Counted from the stretch's first letter, positions 40,284-52,484 are shown. The stretch: 64,000 bases of DNA from Streptomyces sp. NRRL F-2580 (GCF_000720115.1 NZ_JOIR01000005.1:372001-436000), one strand, 5' to 3'. Numbers and translations are program-made. The notes: generated by a model from the sequence alone, not told the origin.

Positions 40284-40751
40284 TCAGCTGTGCTGGGCCC
40301 GTTGCGCCTCGTCGGCGCGTTCCGCGAGCCCAGGGAAGGCTACGCCGACACCGCGCCAGCGTGCCGCGCGCACGGCCGCGGCGCTCAGCGCGTCGGCCGC
40401 CTCGCGGCGCAGCGGACCCTCCGCCGCGCGCACCAGATCGGAGTACGCACCCGCCACCCGGTCCTCGACCACCGCGGCCAGCCGTTCGGCGTCGGCCTGC
40501 CCGCGCACCTCGAACGGCAGCGCGTAAGCCGCCTCCGCGGGCCGGGGCGCACCGCCCAGTTCCCGTACGGTCCGGGCGAGCGCGTCACGGCGCGCGAGGT
40601 GGGCGCCGTACGCCTCACGGGCCTCGGTCGCGCGGGCGCCGGTGGTGCGGGCGCCGATCACCCCGTAGCCGTAGGCGGCCGCGTGCTCGGCGGCAAGTGC
40701 GGCCTGGGCGGCCTCCAGGGCCCGGCCGGCGGCGGGGGGTTCGGGCTTCAC
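40284..40751 (-). CDS. DUF4439 ferritin-like helical protein
   Basis: 155 residues, almost all helix, fitting the DUF4439 ferritin-like four-helix bundle (LEAAQAALAAEHAAAYGYGV; AYGAHLARRDAL). Glu and His residues suitable for a di-iron site are present (E21-H22, H51 region), but metal binding is not established. Its start overlaps the stop of the upstream lipoprotein gene by four bases, so the two are translated together and may act as a pair at the membrane. Confidence 0.75.
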   Translation of the reverse strand: MKPEPPAAGRALEAAQAALAAEHAAAYGYGVIGARTTGARATEAREAYGAHLARRDALARTVRELGGAPRPAEAAYALPFEVRGQADAERLAAVVEDRVAGAYSDLVRAAEGPLRREAADALSAAAVRAARWRGVGVAFPGLAERADEAQRAQHS

Positions 40752-41290
40752 GACGTGGCTCCGGGGGTCGAGGTCAGCAGGTACGCGTGGACGGCGCCGC
40801 AGGCGGCGACCGAGGCCAGCATCCGGGCCAGCTCGCCCGGGGCCCCGGCCAGATCGATGGTGCGGGCTTCCGACAGGCTCCGCTCGGCGTCCGCGAGGGC
40901 GGTCAGGGCTTCCGCGGGCTTCGGGGGCACCGGCTCGCCGCCCGGCGCGGGCGCGGCGGCCCCCGTGCCGCCCGAGGCGGACGCGGAGGGCGACGGCGAG
41001 CCGGCCGAAGCCGGGGCCAGGGCCGCGGAGTGCGCGGCGACGGCGGCGCGCAGCGGCGCCAGCCGGGCGGCCAGGGCCGGATGGGCGGCGGCCGTGGCGT
41101 CGTAACGTTCCAGCAGGCGCGTACTGTCACGAACGGCCGCCTCCCGCATCCGCCGTTCGAGTGGAATCCCGCTCTCGCCTGCGGCCGGGCGGTCGTCGGA
41201 ACACCCCGTCAGCAGCGCGGCTCCGGCCACGCCGGCGGCTCCGGCGAGCAGGCTCCGGCGCGAGGGTCTCGAAGGCAGAGTCCAGGGCAC
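40748..41290 (-). CDS. Putative lipoprotein with Tat-like signal, DUF4439-associated
   Basis: 180 residues. The N-terminus RPSRRSLLAGAAGVAG-ALLTGC combines a twin-arginine-like motif with a lipobox ending at the cysteine near residue 29. It predicts an exported, lipid-anchored protein. The mature part is helical and broken by a Ser/Pro/Ala/Gly-rich linker (about 100-125). The GTG at 41290 is supported by GAGGA about nine bases upstream; longer in-frame starts exist. Function unknown. Confidence 0.72.
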   Translation of the reverse strand: MPWTLPSRPSRRSLLAGAAGVAGAALLTGCSDDRPAAGESGIPLERRMREAAVRDSTRLLERYDATAAAHPALAARLAPLRAAVAAHSAALAPASAGSPSPSASASGGTGAAAPAPGGEPVPPKPAEALTALADAERSLSEARTIDLAGAPGELARMLASVAACGAVHAYLLTSTPGATS

Positions 41291-41446
41291 GGCGACGTCC
41301 TCGGGGGTGATGGCGGGGCAGGGTGTGATCACGGTACCCGGGGCCCCGTCCACAGGGCGGACGGCAACACCCTCCGACACCGGATACCCTTTGACCTGAC
41401 ACACGACGGAAATCACAACAGCACACGCGGCCGAGGAGTCACCCGG

Positions 41447-41980
41447 ATGAGCACCACCCAGAGCGACAGGCTGCGCGGACTGCTGGAGCCGCTCGTCGCC
41501 GCCAAGGGCCTGGACCTCGAAGAGATCGAGATGTCGCGGGCGGGCAAGCGCCGGATGCTGCGGATCATCGTGGACTCCGACGAGGGCGTGGAGCTGGACG
41601 CGTGTGCGGAGCTGAGTCGCGAGGTCTCCGACAAGCTCGACGAAACCGATGTGATGCTCGACGAAACCGATGTGATGGGTGAGGACGAGTACGTCCTCGA
41701 AGTGAGCTCGCCGGGCGCCGACCGCCCGCTGACCGAGCACCGTCACTACGTGCGGGCCATCGGCCGTCTCGTGAAGTTCCAGCTGTCCGCCGGGGGGGAC
41801 GAGGCCGCCGGGGAACTGGTCGCCCGCATCCTCGACGTCGACGACGAGGGACTGGACCTCGAAGTCCCGGGCGTGAAGGGCCGCAAGGCGACCGCCCGCC
41901 GTATCGCTTTTACCGACATCGCCAAGGCGCGTGTCGAGATCGAGTTCAACCGCAAGGACAAGAAGGAAGAGGAGGCGTAG
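41447..41980 (+). CDS. rimP: Ribosome maturation factor RimP
   Basis: 30S assembly factor of 177 residues, first gene of the conserved rimP-nusA-ylxR-infB set. The N-terminal alpha/beta domain ([17 protein letters not shown]) and the C-terminal SH3-like domain (about 95-165) are present. Residues around 64-77 read [14 protein letters not shown], an exact seven-residue duplication of a segment normally present once before [13 protein letters not shown]. It comes from a 21-bp tandem duplication that keeps the frame. The ATG follows GAGGAGTCACCCGG. Confidence 0.95.
   Translation: MSTTQSDRLRGLLEPLVAAKGLDLEEIEMSRAGKRRMLRIIVDSDEGVELDACAELSREVSDKLDETDVMLDETDVMGEDEYVLEVSSPGADRPLTEHRHYVRAIGRLVKFQLSAGGDEAAGELVARILDVDDEGLDLEVPGVKGRKATARRIAFTDIAKARVEIEFNRKDKKEEEA
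41636..41677 (+). repeat. Exact 21-bp tandem duplication inside rimP
   Basis: The unit CTCGACGAAACCGATGTGAT plus G occurs at 41636-41656 and again without change at 41657-41677. Identity of the two copies at every codon position indicates a recent event. It inserts LDETDVM into the loop between helix 2 and the following strand of the N-terminal domain. Confidence 0.97.
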
Positions 41981-41982
41981 CC

Positions 41983-42993
41983 GTGGACATCGACATGAGT
42001 GCCCTGCGGGGTCTGGTCCGGGAGAAGGAGATCTCCTTCGACCTGCTCGTCGAGGCGATCGAGTCGGCCCTCCTCATCGCGTACCACCGGACCGAGGGGA
42101 GCTTCCGCCGCGCACGCGTCGTGCTGGACCGCACCAACGGTCACGTGGTCGTGTGGGCGACGGAAGACCCGAGAGATCTCGAAGAGGGCCAGGAGCCCAA
42201 GGAGTTCGACGACACCCCGTCGGACTTCGGCCGGATCGCCGCGACGACCGCCAAGCAGGTGATCCTGCAGCGTCTGCGCGACGCCGAGGACGACCTGACC
42301 TTCGGCGAGTTCGCCGGCCGTGAGGGCGACGTCATCACCGGCGTGGTGCAGCAGGGCAAGGACCCGAAGAACGTCCTCGTCGACATCGGCAAGCTGGAGG
42401 CCATCCTGCCGGTGCAGGAGCAGGTCCCCGGTGAGGAGTACACGCACGGTCTGCGCCTGAAGGCGTACGTCGTGCGGGTGGCGAAGGGTGTCCGCGGTCC
42501 GTCCGTGACCCTCTCCCGCACCCACCCCAACCTGGTGAAGAAGCTCTTCTCGCTGGAGGTCCCGGAGATCGCCGACGGCAGCGTCGAGATCTCGGCGATC
42601 GCGCGTGAGGCTGGTCACCGCACCAAGATCGCCGTGCGGTCCACCCGCTCGGGCCTGAACCCGAAGGGCGCCTGCATCGGCCCGATGGGCAGCCGCGTGC
42701 GCAACGTCATGGCCGAGCTGCACGGCGAGAAGATCGACATCGTCGACTGGTCGGACGACCCGGCGGAGATGGTCGCGAACGCGCTGTCACCCGCTCGGGT
42801 GAGCAAGGTCGAGGTCGTCGACTGGGACTCCCGGTCCGCCCGGGTGACCGTGCCCGACTACCAGCTGTCGCTGGCCATCGGCAAGGAGGGCCAGAACGCC
42901 CGCCTCGCCGCGCGGCTCACCGGCTGGCGCATCGACATCCGTCCCGACACCGAGGCGTCCCCGGACGCGGACCGGGACCAGGGCGGGGAATAA
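41983..42993 (+). CDS. nusA: Transcription termination/antitermination factor NusA
   Basis: RNA-polymerase-associated factor of 336 residues starting with GTG two bases after rimP. It has the N-terminal RNAP-binding domain, an S1 domain (about 110-180: [20 protein letters not shown]), then KH1 (about 195-260) and KH2 ([19 protein letters not shown], about 295-315). It lacks the acidic C-terminal repeats of E. coli NusA, as expected for an actinobacterial form. Confidence 0.96.
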   Translation: MDIDMSALRGLVREKEISFDLLVEAIESALLIAYHRTEGSFRRARVVLDRTNGHVVVWATEDPRDLEEGQEPKEFDDTPSDFGRIAATTAKQVILQRLRDAEDDLTFGEFAGREGDVITGVVQQGKDPKNVLVDIGKLEAILPVQEQVPGEEYTHGLRLKAYVVRVAKGVRGPSVTLSRTHPNLVKKLFSLEVPEIADGSVEISAIAREAGHRTKIAVRSTRSGLNPKGACIGPMGSRVRNVMAELHGEKIDIVDWSDDPAEMVANALSPARVSKVEVVDWDSRSARVTVPDYQLSLAIGKEGQNARLAARLTGWRIDIRPDTEASPDADRDQGGE

Positions 42994-43031
42994 ACCGGTA
43001 CCGGCCGGGGCTACCCGGACGGTAGACAGGG

Positions 43032-43081
43032 CGTACGGCCGCCGCCGAGGCGGTGCCGTACGGCCGCTGCGAAGGCAGCGG
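43032..43081 (+). terminator. Two adjacent hairpins between nusA and ylxR
   Basis: GTACGGC...GCCGTAC around 43033-43060 forms an imperfect stem, and CCGCTGC-GAAG-GCAGCGG (43064-43081) forms a perfect seven-base stem. No T run follows. They could reduce read-through from nusA or act as processing sites before ylxR. Confidence 0.45.
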
Positions 43082-43162
43082 ATCAAGACAACACAACAGC
43101 CGTTCGATTTTTCACCCGCCACTTGTCGGGAGAGAGGTCGGTGCGGGGAGGTAGACTTAGGC

Positions 43163-43450
43163 GTGTCTGGCCGGACGCAAGCCCGCGCATGCCCCGAACG
43201 CACCTGTGTGGGGTGTCGGGAGCGAGCGGCCAAGAGCGATCTGCTGCGGATCGTGGCGATCGAGGACGCATGCGTCCCCGATCCTCGCGGTACGCTGCCC
43301 GGCCGGGGTGCCTACGTGCACCCCGCCGTGGTCTGCCTCGACCAGGCGGTCCGCCGCCGAGCGTTCCCCCGGGCCCTTCGGTCCGCCGGAGCACTCGACA
43401 CGGCGGAACTGCGCAAAGCCCTGGTCGACGAGGCCGGGGCCACACCGTAA
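43163..43450 (+). CDS. ylxR: YlxR family RNA-binding protein (DUF448)
   Basis: Small basic protein of 95 residues between nusA and infB. The family signature [18 protein letters not shown] is at about 13-30 and PGRGAYVHP at about 46-54. Homologues bind RNA, and a Bacillus member has been linked to RNase P modulation. The GTG at 43163 follows GGGAGG at a slightly long spacing of about 11 bases. Confidence 0.9.
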   Translation: MSGRTQARACPERTCVGCRERAAKSDLLRIVAIEDACVPDPRGTLPGRGAYVHPAVVCLDQAVRRRAFPRALRSAGALDTAELRKALVDEAGATP

Positions 43451-43518
43451 GACGTAGAACGGCACGGATACCCCGTGCGGTCAGGTACCTCGCGAGTTGG
43501 AAGTAGGTCGAGATTGCG

Positions 43519-43561
43519 ATGAGCACTCGATGAGTACGCGATGAGTACGCCCATGAAGTAG
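43519..43561 (+). promoter_or_regulatory. infB leader: three overlapping mini-ORFs and a hairpin
   Basis: Three 11-base repeats create three minimal reading frames, each overlapping the next as ATGA. They are ATG AGC ACT CGA TGA (43519-43533), ATG AGT ACG CGA TGA (43530-43544) and a third (43541-43561) coding MSTPMK then TAG. A perfect hairpin GTCCGG-CGTAAC-CCGGAC (43567-43584) follows, then the infB Shine-Dalgarno AAGGAG. The layout suggests ribosomes passing or re-initiating through the leader; this is inference. Confidence 0.5.
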
Positions 43562-43598
43562 CAACGGTCCGGCGTAACCCGGACCTAAAAGGAGCGAA

Positions 43599-46721
<3,123 letters not shown>

Positions 46722-46758
46722 GCGCGAGGCGGTTCGCACCGTGTCGTAACTCGTAACA

Positions 46759-46797
46759 CCGGGGCCGGTCGGCGGAATATCCGTCGATCGGCCCCGG
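46759..46797 (+). terminator. Hairpin terminator after infB
   Basis: CCGGGGCCGGTCG (46759-46771) pairs with CGATCGGCCCCGG (46785-46797) with one G-T pair. It lies in the 185-base gap before the DUF503 gene. No T run. Confidence 0.65.
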
Positions 46798-46906
46798 CCG
46801 TTGCGTGTACGGTTCTGGTGACCCGGCCGCGCGAGCGCCGGGTGATCCTGCCGGGCGAGGGCCCGGCAGGCCACCGAACCCGCACCGGCGGGATATCCGG
46901 AACTGC

Positions 46907-47200
46907 ATGTACGTGGGGACTCTGTCCTTCGACCTGCTCCTCGGCGACGTCCACTCGCTGAAGGAGAAACGCTCCGTCGTCCGGCCCATCGTGGCCGAGC
47001 TCCAACGCAAGTTCTCCGTGAGCGCGGCTGAAGTGGGCGACCAGGACCTGCACCGCAGGGCCCGTATAGGGGTCGCTCTGGTGAGCGGGGACACGGGGTT
47101 CCTCTCGGATGTACTGGACCGCTGCGAGCGGCTGGTCGCGGCACGTCCGGAAGTGGAGCTGCTGTCCGTACGACGGCGCCTCCACGGTGATGAAGACTGA
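46907..47200 (+). CDS. DUF503 family protein
   Basis: 97 residues starting MYVGTLSFDLLLGDVHSLKE, the conserved DUF503 beginning, with the KEKRSVVRPIVAEL helix. It is found between infB and rbfA in many Gram-positive bacteria. A role linked to ribosome assembly is suggested only by that location. The ATG has no strong ribosome-binding site (GATATCCGGAACTGC precedes it). Confidence 0.88.
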   Translation: MYVGTLSFDLLLGDVHSLKEKRSVVRPIVAELQRKFSVSAAEVGDQDLHRRARIGVALVSGDTGFLSDVLDRCERLVAARPEVELLSVRRRLHGDED

Positions 47201-47228
47201 CAGCAAGACATAAGAAGGAGACGGACCA

Positions 47229-47690
47229 GTGGCCGACAATGCGCGGGCGAAGAAGCTGGCGGACCTCATCCGGGAGGTGGTGGCGGAGAAGCTGCAGCGT
47301 GGTGTCAAGGACCCCCGCCTCGGTACGCACGTGACCATCACGGACACCAGGGTCACCGGCGACCTGCGGGAGGCCACGGTCTTCTACACGGTCTACGGAG
47401 ACGACGAGGACCGCGCCAGCGCGGCAGCGGGCCTGGAGAGCGCCAAGGGCGTCCTGCGCTCCGCGGTCGGCCGGGCGGCGGGCACCAAGTTCACGCCCAC
47501 CCTGACCTTCGTCGCGGACGCCCTCCCGGAGAACGCCAAGACCATCGAGGACCTCCTCGAGAAGGCGCGCACCTCCGACGCCCAGGTGCGCGAGGTGTCC
47601 TCCGGCGCGCAGTACGCCGGCGACGCCGACCCGTACAAGAAGCCGGGCGAGGACGCCGACGACTCCGACGAGGACGCAGCCGCGGAATGA
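47229..47690 (+). CDS. rbfA: Ribosome-binding factor A
   Basis: 30S maturation factor of 153 residues with a KH-like fold. It starts VADNARAKKLADLIREVVAE and contains DPRLG and TPTLTFVAD. The acidic C-terminal tail (about 125-153) is disordered. The GTG has AAGGAGAC upstream. Its stop overlaps the truB start by four bases, so the two are coupled. Confidence 0.95.
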   Translation: MADNARAKKLADLIREVVAEKLQRGVKDPRLGTHVTITDTRVTGDLREATVFYTVYGDDEDRASAAAGLESAKGVLRSAVGRAAGTKFTPTLTFVADALPENAKTIEDLLEKARTSDAQVREVSSGAQYAGDADPYKKPGEDADDSDEDAAAE

Positions 47691-48595
47691 GCACCAACGC
47701 AGGGAAGACGCCGGACGGCCTTGTCATCGTCGACAAGCCGTCCGGCTTCACTTCGCACGACGTGGTCGCCAAGATGCGCGGGATCGCCAAGACCCGCCGC
47801 GTCGGCCACGCCGGCACGCTCGACCCGATGGCGACGGGCGTGCTGGTCCTGGGCGTCGAGAAGGCCACCAAGCTCCTCGGCCACCTCGCGCTCACGGAGA
47901 AGGAGTACCTCGGCACGATCCGGCTGGGGCAGAACACCCTGACGGACGACGCCGAAGGCGAGATCACCTCCTCCACGGACGCCGCCGGGGTCACCCGGGA
48001 CGCCGTGGACGCCGGCATCGCCAAGCTGTCCGGCGAGATCATGCAGGTCCCGTCCAAGGTCAGCGCCATCAAGATCAAGGGCGTGCGCTCCTACAAGCGC
48101 GCCCGGGACGGGGAGGACTTCGAGATCCCGGCCCGTCCGGTGACCGTCTCCTCCTTCCAGGTGTACGACATGCGGGAGGCGGAGGCCGAGGACGGCACCA
48201 AGGTCGTCGACCTCGTCGTCTCCGTCGTCTGCTCCAGCGGTACGTACATCCGCGCCCTCGCCCGCGACCTGGGCGCCGACCTCGGCGTCGGCGGGCACCT
48301 GACCGCGTTGCGGCGCACCCGGGTGGGCCCGTACAAGCTCGACCGGGCGCGGACCCTGGACCAGCTCCAGGAGGAGCTGACCGTCATGCCCATCGACGAG
48401 GCGGCCGCCGCGGCCTTCCCGCGCTGGGACCTGGACGCCCGGCGGGCCTCGCTGCTCGCCAACGGCGTCCGGATCGACATGCCGGAGGAGTACGAGTCCG
48501 GCCGCACGATCGCGGTCTTCGGACCGCAGGGGCAGCTGCTCGGCCTCGTCGAGAGCAAGAACGGGAAGGCGAAGTCCCTCGCGGTCTTCGTCTGA
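47687..48595 (+). CDS. truB: tRNA pseudouridine-55 synthase
   Basis: Enzyme of 302 residues that isomerises U55 in the T-loop of tRNAs. Catalytic Asp46 lies in HAGTLDPMATGVL. Further family motifs are KEYLGTIRLG and CSSGTYIRALARDLG, and a PUA-like C-terminal part occupies about 230-300. It is coupled to rbfA by an ATGA overlap and is the last gene of the ribosome-biogenesis block. Confidence 0.96.
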   Translation: MSTNAGKTPDGLVIVDKPSGFTSHDVVAKMRGIAKTRRVGHAGTLDPMATGVLVLGVEKATKLLGHLALTEKEYLGTIRLGQNTLTDDAEGEITSSTDAAGVTRDAVDAGIAKLSGEIMQVPSKVSAIKIKGVRSYKRARDGEDFEIPARPVTVSSFQVYDMREAEAEDGTKVVDLVVSVVCSSGTYIRALARDLGADLGVGGHLTALRRTRVGPYKLDRARTLDQLQEELTVMPIDEAAAAAFPRWDLDARRASLLANGVRIDMPEEYESGRTIAVFGPQGQLLGLVESKNGKAKSLAVFV

Positions 48596-48604
48596 TCCTT
48601 TGAC

Positions 48605-48646
48605 GTGGAACGGTGAGCGCACATGGACTGCTGCTCACCGCTCCAC
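48605..48646 (+). terminator. Hairpin terminator after truB
   Basis: GTGGAACGGTGAGC (48605-48618) and GCTCACCGCTCCAC (48633-48646) form a 14-base stem with one mismatch, ten bases after truB. The remaining bases to 48821 hold a second weak inverted repeat around ATTCACCCG/GAGTGAAT (48688-48720) and the next gene's leader. Confidence 0.7.
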
Positions 48647-48821
48647 GACCCCCCTCGGGTAGGTCTCTATCCACCCGGACCCCCGTATTCACCCGTCCGA
48701 GCAGGCGCTCGGAGTGAATGGAGGGAGCGTAAGGGGGCGCGTTCGCCTCGCGTGCTTTTCGTGCTGATCTTCACCTGCCTACCGTCGTGACCACGGGGCG
48801 TTGCGGGGGAGTGGTGCGGCC

Positions 48822-51800
48822 ATGGCGGAGCTCGTCAAGATCAGCGATGCCGCCGGGCGGGTGCGCGGCAGTGGATTCGTCGCCGACGACCGCGGCACGG
48901 TGGTCACCAGCCACGAGGCCGTCGCCGGACTGACCCGGGTGCTCCTGCACGGCCCCGGACGGACCTGGCTGGCCGAGGCGGCCGACGTGACGGCGCTGCC
49001 GGGGCTGGCGCTGGCGCTCGTACGGACCGACGGGCTCGGCATGCGGCCGCTGCCGGTGGCGATGCGCGAGGCGATCGATCCCGGGACCTACGTACGGCTG
49101 CCCGCGCGGGGCTGGCGCCAGGCGCGGGTGCTGGGGGGCGCGCAGGCCGCGTACCCGGCGGTGGAACTGGCGATCGGCACGGACGGCCGGGACGCGCTGC
49201 TGCTCGGCGGGGAGGCCTGCGGGGGCCCGGTCCTCGACGCCGCGACCGGAGCGGTGCTCGCGGTCCTGGGCGCCGCTCTCCCCGCGGAACACCGCTCGGC
49301 CCCCTTCGCGGTGGCCCTGCGCCCGGCCGCCGCAGCCGACCCCTGCGGCCCCCTGGCCGTCCTGCTGGAGCGCAACGCCGCCACCGTGCCGGGCCACGGC
49401 CCCGACCTGAACCTCGCCGGGGCACTGGAACTCACCGCCACCACCCTGGAACCCCCCGGGACAAGCCCCGACCCGGTGGAACGCCCCAGGATCACCTCGG
49501 CACTGACGGAGTTCACGGAAGGCGACAGGCCGGTCCTGGGCCTGGTCGGCGACCCCGGCACGGGCCGCACCACCGCACTCGCGGCCCTGGCCGCACACCG
49601 AGCCCACGGCCCCCGTCCCGCCCCCACCCTCTGGCTCCGCGGCGCGGACCTCCACCCCGACGACACCTCCCTGTCCAACGCCCTGACCCGCACCCTGACC
49701 AGAGCCGCCCGCATCACCGATTCCGATGGGGCCGGGTATCCACAGGCGCTCTCCGACCCCCAGGGTGGTTCCGGCGGGGCCGGGCGTGTGCCGGGGCGAT
49801 CCCCACAGGGCCCGGACCGCAACGAGGCTCGGCTCTCCGACCCCCAGGGCGGTTCCGGCGGGGTCGGGTGTGTGTCGGGGCGATCCCCGCAGGGCGCCGA
49901 ACGCACTTCCGCCGAGCTCTCCGACCCCTCGTCACGTTCGGCGTCCGAGGAGACGTCCCGGCGCGCGCCCGGCCCCGCCGGAACCGCCCCCACCCCCACC
50001 CCGCCCGGCAGCGCAACCGGCGCGCCGGGTCCCGACCCATCGGCGACACCCCCCGGTGGAACCGACTCAGCACCCCCCGGTGGAACCAACTCCGCACCCC
50101 CCGGAACCGACCCGGCCGCACATCTGGCCTACGTGGCCGCCCGGGCCCGACGCCCCCTGCTCGTGGTGCTCGACGCCCCCGAGGAGATGCCGCCGGAGCT
50201 CGCCCACCGCCTCGGCCCCTGGACCGAGGCCACCGCCGCCTGGCTGCGCGGGACCGGCGCCCGCCTCGTGGTCGCCGCCCGGCCCGAGTACTGGGAGCGG
50301 GCCGGCGCCCTCCACCCGCCCGACGCCCTGCACACCCCGGCCCGTCCGGCCCGCCGGATGCCGCCCGCGCTCCCGATCGGCGACCTCACCGTCGCCGAGG
50401 CCGAGACCGTCCGGGACCGGCTCGGCATCCCCTCCGACGCCGTCCGCGCGGCCGACGCCCGCCACCCGCTCACCCTGAGCCTGCTGGCCGGCATCCGCGC
50501 CGCCGGGGTCACCGCCGGCCGCCCCGGCCGGGACGAGGTCTTCGCCGCCCACCTGGACCTGCTGTGCCTGCGCAGCGCCCTCCGCACCGCGGCGGCCTGC
50601 GCCGACCCCGGCGGAGCCAGGGTGCACGGCCCCGGGATCCGCCGGCTGGCCGCGCGCATCGCCGGCAGCGTCCACGAGGCCGCGCGCCGCTGCCTGGGGC
50701 CCGGGCCGGGGCAGCTGGACCGGGCCTCCTTCGAGGAGCTGTTCCCGTGGCGCACCGGCTGGGCCTCCGCCGTGCTCACCGAGGGCCTGCTGGTGCCCGC
50801 CGGAGCCGGCTACCGCTTCGCCCACGAGGAGCTGTCCGACTGGATCCAGGCCGGCCACTTGGACGTCCCGACCGCCCTCGGCCACCTCGTGCACGGCCCC
50901 GCCGAGCCTGGCCCACCCGTGCCCCGGCACCGGATCGGCCCCGTCCTGGAGGCGCTGCGCAGACTTGCCCCGGACCGGCTGCGCCACGAGCTCACCCGGC
51001 TGGTGCACGCCCTCAACGGCCTCGCCGAGGAACCGGCGCCGGACGACCCGGACCGCGCCTGGTGGGCCACCCGGCTGCTGCGCGAGAGCCTGCTCCGAGC
51101 CCCCGACGCGCACCCCCACCTGCCCGTCCTGCACGCCCTCGCCGAGCACGTGGCCCGCGCCGGCCCGGGGGAGTTCGGCGGCTGGTTCTGGAACCGGCTC
51201 CGGCTGCCCGAGCCCGACCGGCTCGACCTGCTGCGCCGCCTGCTGCCCGCCGACCCGGCCGAGGCGGTCCCCGGCGACCGCTACCTCGACGCCGCGGCCC
51301 GCCGCCTCGCCCGGGACCCGCAGCGCGCACAGCCGCTGCTCTGCGCCTGGTTCGGCGACGGCCGCCGGCTGCGCGGCCGCCCCGGGGCCACCGTCGCCAC
51401 CGCCGCGCAGGCCCTGCTGCACACCCACCGCCGGCTCGCCGTGGACGACCTCACCGAGGCGCTCGTCACCGCCGCGCACCCCCGCGCCGACGAGCTGCTG
51501 GCCGTACTCGCCGAGGAGGAGCCGTCCGCGATGTCCCGGGCCGTGGACCGGTGGGCGCACGACGAACGGCCCGGGCGACGGGTCGCGGCCGCCGCCTACG
51601 GGCTCGCCACCGCCCCGCACGTGCGCACCCCCGCCGACCGCGACCTGCTGCGCTACGCCGCCCAGGCGCTGCTCGCCCGGCCCGCGGACGCCACCCTGCA
51701 CGGCAGCGCCCTCGCCGTGCTGCTGCGCGATCCGCAGGTGCGCGGCCGCTACCTGCCCCAGGCCCTCGCCTGCTTCCGCGACCCCGAGCACGGCTCCCGG

Positions 51801-52484
51801 CTGCCCGCGGCGGCGCTGGTCGCGGGCCTGCCCGTACTGTCCGACCCGGACGCGGTGTTCGCCGCCCTGCGGGCCCGGGCCGACGGGGAGGTGGTGCGCG
51901 CCCTGGCCGCGCTGACCACGCCGGGGTTGGCCCGCCGCGCGGGTGACCTCGTACGGGAACACCTCGCGCGGTGGCCCGGGGACGCACCGCACGCCGCCGT
52001 CTTCGTGGACCGGCGGCTCGAACAGGGCCCGGCCGCGGGTCCCGTGCTGCGCCCGCTGGTCCTGGAACTGCTGCGGAACGCCCCGGCGGGGGTCAGGGCG
52101 GAGCTCGCCGCCGTCCTGGCCGCGCCGGGCGGGGAGTGCTCGTACCCGCTGCGGGGCGAGCTGGCCGGCGTACTGCTCCGCGAGGAGGCCGATCCGCAGG
52201 TCCTCGGCGCGTTCCTCGCGGGGCTCGCGGCCGGGACCTCCCGGCGCCCGGAGGCCCGTACGCGGGAACTGCTGCGGCGCACCGGGCGGCAGCTGCTGCG
52301 GGCCCCCGGCGGGCCGGCGGTCTTCGAGCGGCGGACGGTGGAACTGGCCCGGGCCGAACCGGCCTTCGGGGCGCTGGTCGCCCGCTGGCTGGCGGAGGCG
52401 CGCGCGGAGGCCGCCGCCCTGCTGGGGCCGAGCGCACGGCGGACGGTGGAGACCCTCAGCAGGACGGCGCCGGACGTGACGTGA
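48822..52484 (+). CDS. Degenerate trypsin-like domain fused to a STAND-like P-loop protein
   Basis: Protein of 1220 residues. Residues 10-175 resemble a trypsin-like peptidase: GSGFV...VTSHEAV places H31 as the catalytic His. The serine loop reads EACGGPVLD with C133 in place of Ser, and the position of the catalytic Asp appears to be Gly (GLALALV). Next is a P-loop, LVGDPGTGRTT (242-250), whose invariant Lys is Arg. A Walker-B-like LLVVLDAPEE follows near 450. Between them lies a low-complexity insert with 28-residue and 7-residue repeats. The C-terminal 700 residues are leucine-rich helical repeats (HEAT-like). Architecture resembles STAND sensors with protease effectors, but active-site losses suggest a binding or regulatory role. 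The start is chosen at ATG 48822. Confidence 0.7.
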   Translation: MAELVKISDAAGRVRGSGFVADDRGTVVTSHEAVAGLTRVLLHGPGRTWLAEAADVTALPGLALALVRTDGLGMRPLPVAMREAIDPGTYVRLPARGWRQARVLGGAQAAYPAVELAIGTDGRDALLLGGEACGGPVLDAATGAVLAVLGAALPAEHRSAPFAVALRPAAAADPCGPLAVLLERNAATVPGHGPDLNLAGALELTATTLEPPGTSPDPVERPRITSALTEFTEGDRPVLGLVGDPGTGRTTALAALAAHRAHGPRPAPTLWLRGADLHPDDTSLSNALTRTLTRAARITDSDGAGYPQALSDPQGGSGGAGRVPGRSPQGPDRNEARLSDPQGGSGGVGCVSGRSPQGAERTSAELSDPSSRSASEETSRRAPGPAGTAPTPTPPGSATGAPGPDPSATPPGGTDSAPPGGTNSAPPGTDPAAHLAYVAARARRPLLVVLDAPEEMPPELAHRLGPWTEATAAWLRGTGARLVVAARPEYWERAGALHPPDALHTPARPARRMPPALPIGDLTVAEAETVRDRLGIPSDAVRAADARHPLTLSLLAGIRAAGVTAGRPGRDEVFAAHLDLLCLRSALRTAAACADPGGARVHGPGIRRLAARIAGSVHEAARRCLGPGPGQLDRASFEELFPWRTGWASAVLTEGLLVPAGAGYRFAHEELSDWIQAGHLDVPTALGHLVHGPAEPGPPVPRHRIGPVLEALRRLAPDRLRHELTRLVHALNGLAEEPAPDDPDRAWWATRLLRESLLRAPDAHPHLPVLHALAEHVARAGPGEFGGWFWNRLRLPEPDRLDLLRRLLPADPAEAVPGDRYLDAAARRLARDPQRAQPLLCAWFGDGRRLRGRPGATVATAAQALLHTHRRLAVDDLTEALVTAAHPRADELLAVLAEEEPSAMSRAVDRWAHDERPGRRVAAAAYGLATAPHVRTPADRDLLRYAAQALLARPADATLHGSALAVLLRDPQVRGRYLPQALACFRDPEHGSRLPAAALVAGLPVLSDPDAVFAALRARADGEVVRALAALTTPGLARRAGDLVREHLARWPGDAPHAAVFVDRRLEQGPAAGPVLRPLVLELLRNAPAGVRAELAAVLAAPGGECSYPLRGELAGVLLREEADPQVLGAFLAGLAAGTSRRPEARTRELLRRTGRQLLRAPGGPAVFERRTVELARAEPAFGALVARWLAEARAEAAALLGPSARRTVETLSRTAPDVT
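49748..49930 (+). repeat. 84-bp in-frame tandem repeat in the protease/STAND-like gene
   Basis: Units begin at 49748, 49832 and (partial) 49916 with GCTCTCCGACCCC. Each full unit encodes 28 residues (LSDPQGGSGGxGxVxGRSPQ plus eight more). A shorter 21-base repeat encoding PPGGTxSA follows at about 50050-50105. The copies have diverged, so they are older than the rimP duplication. Confidence 0.9.
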
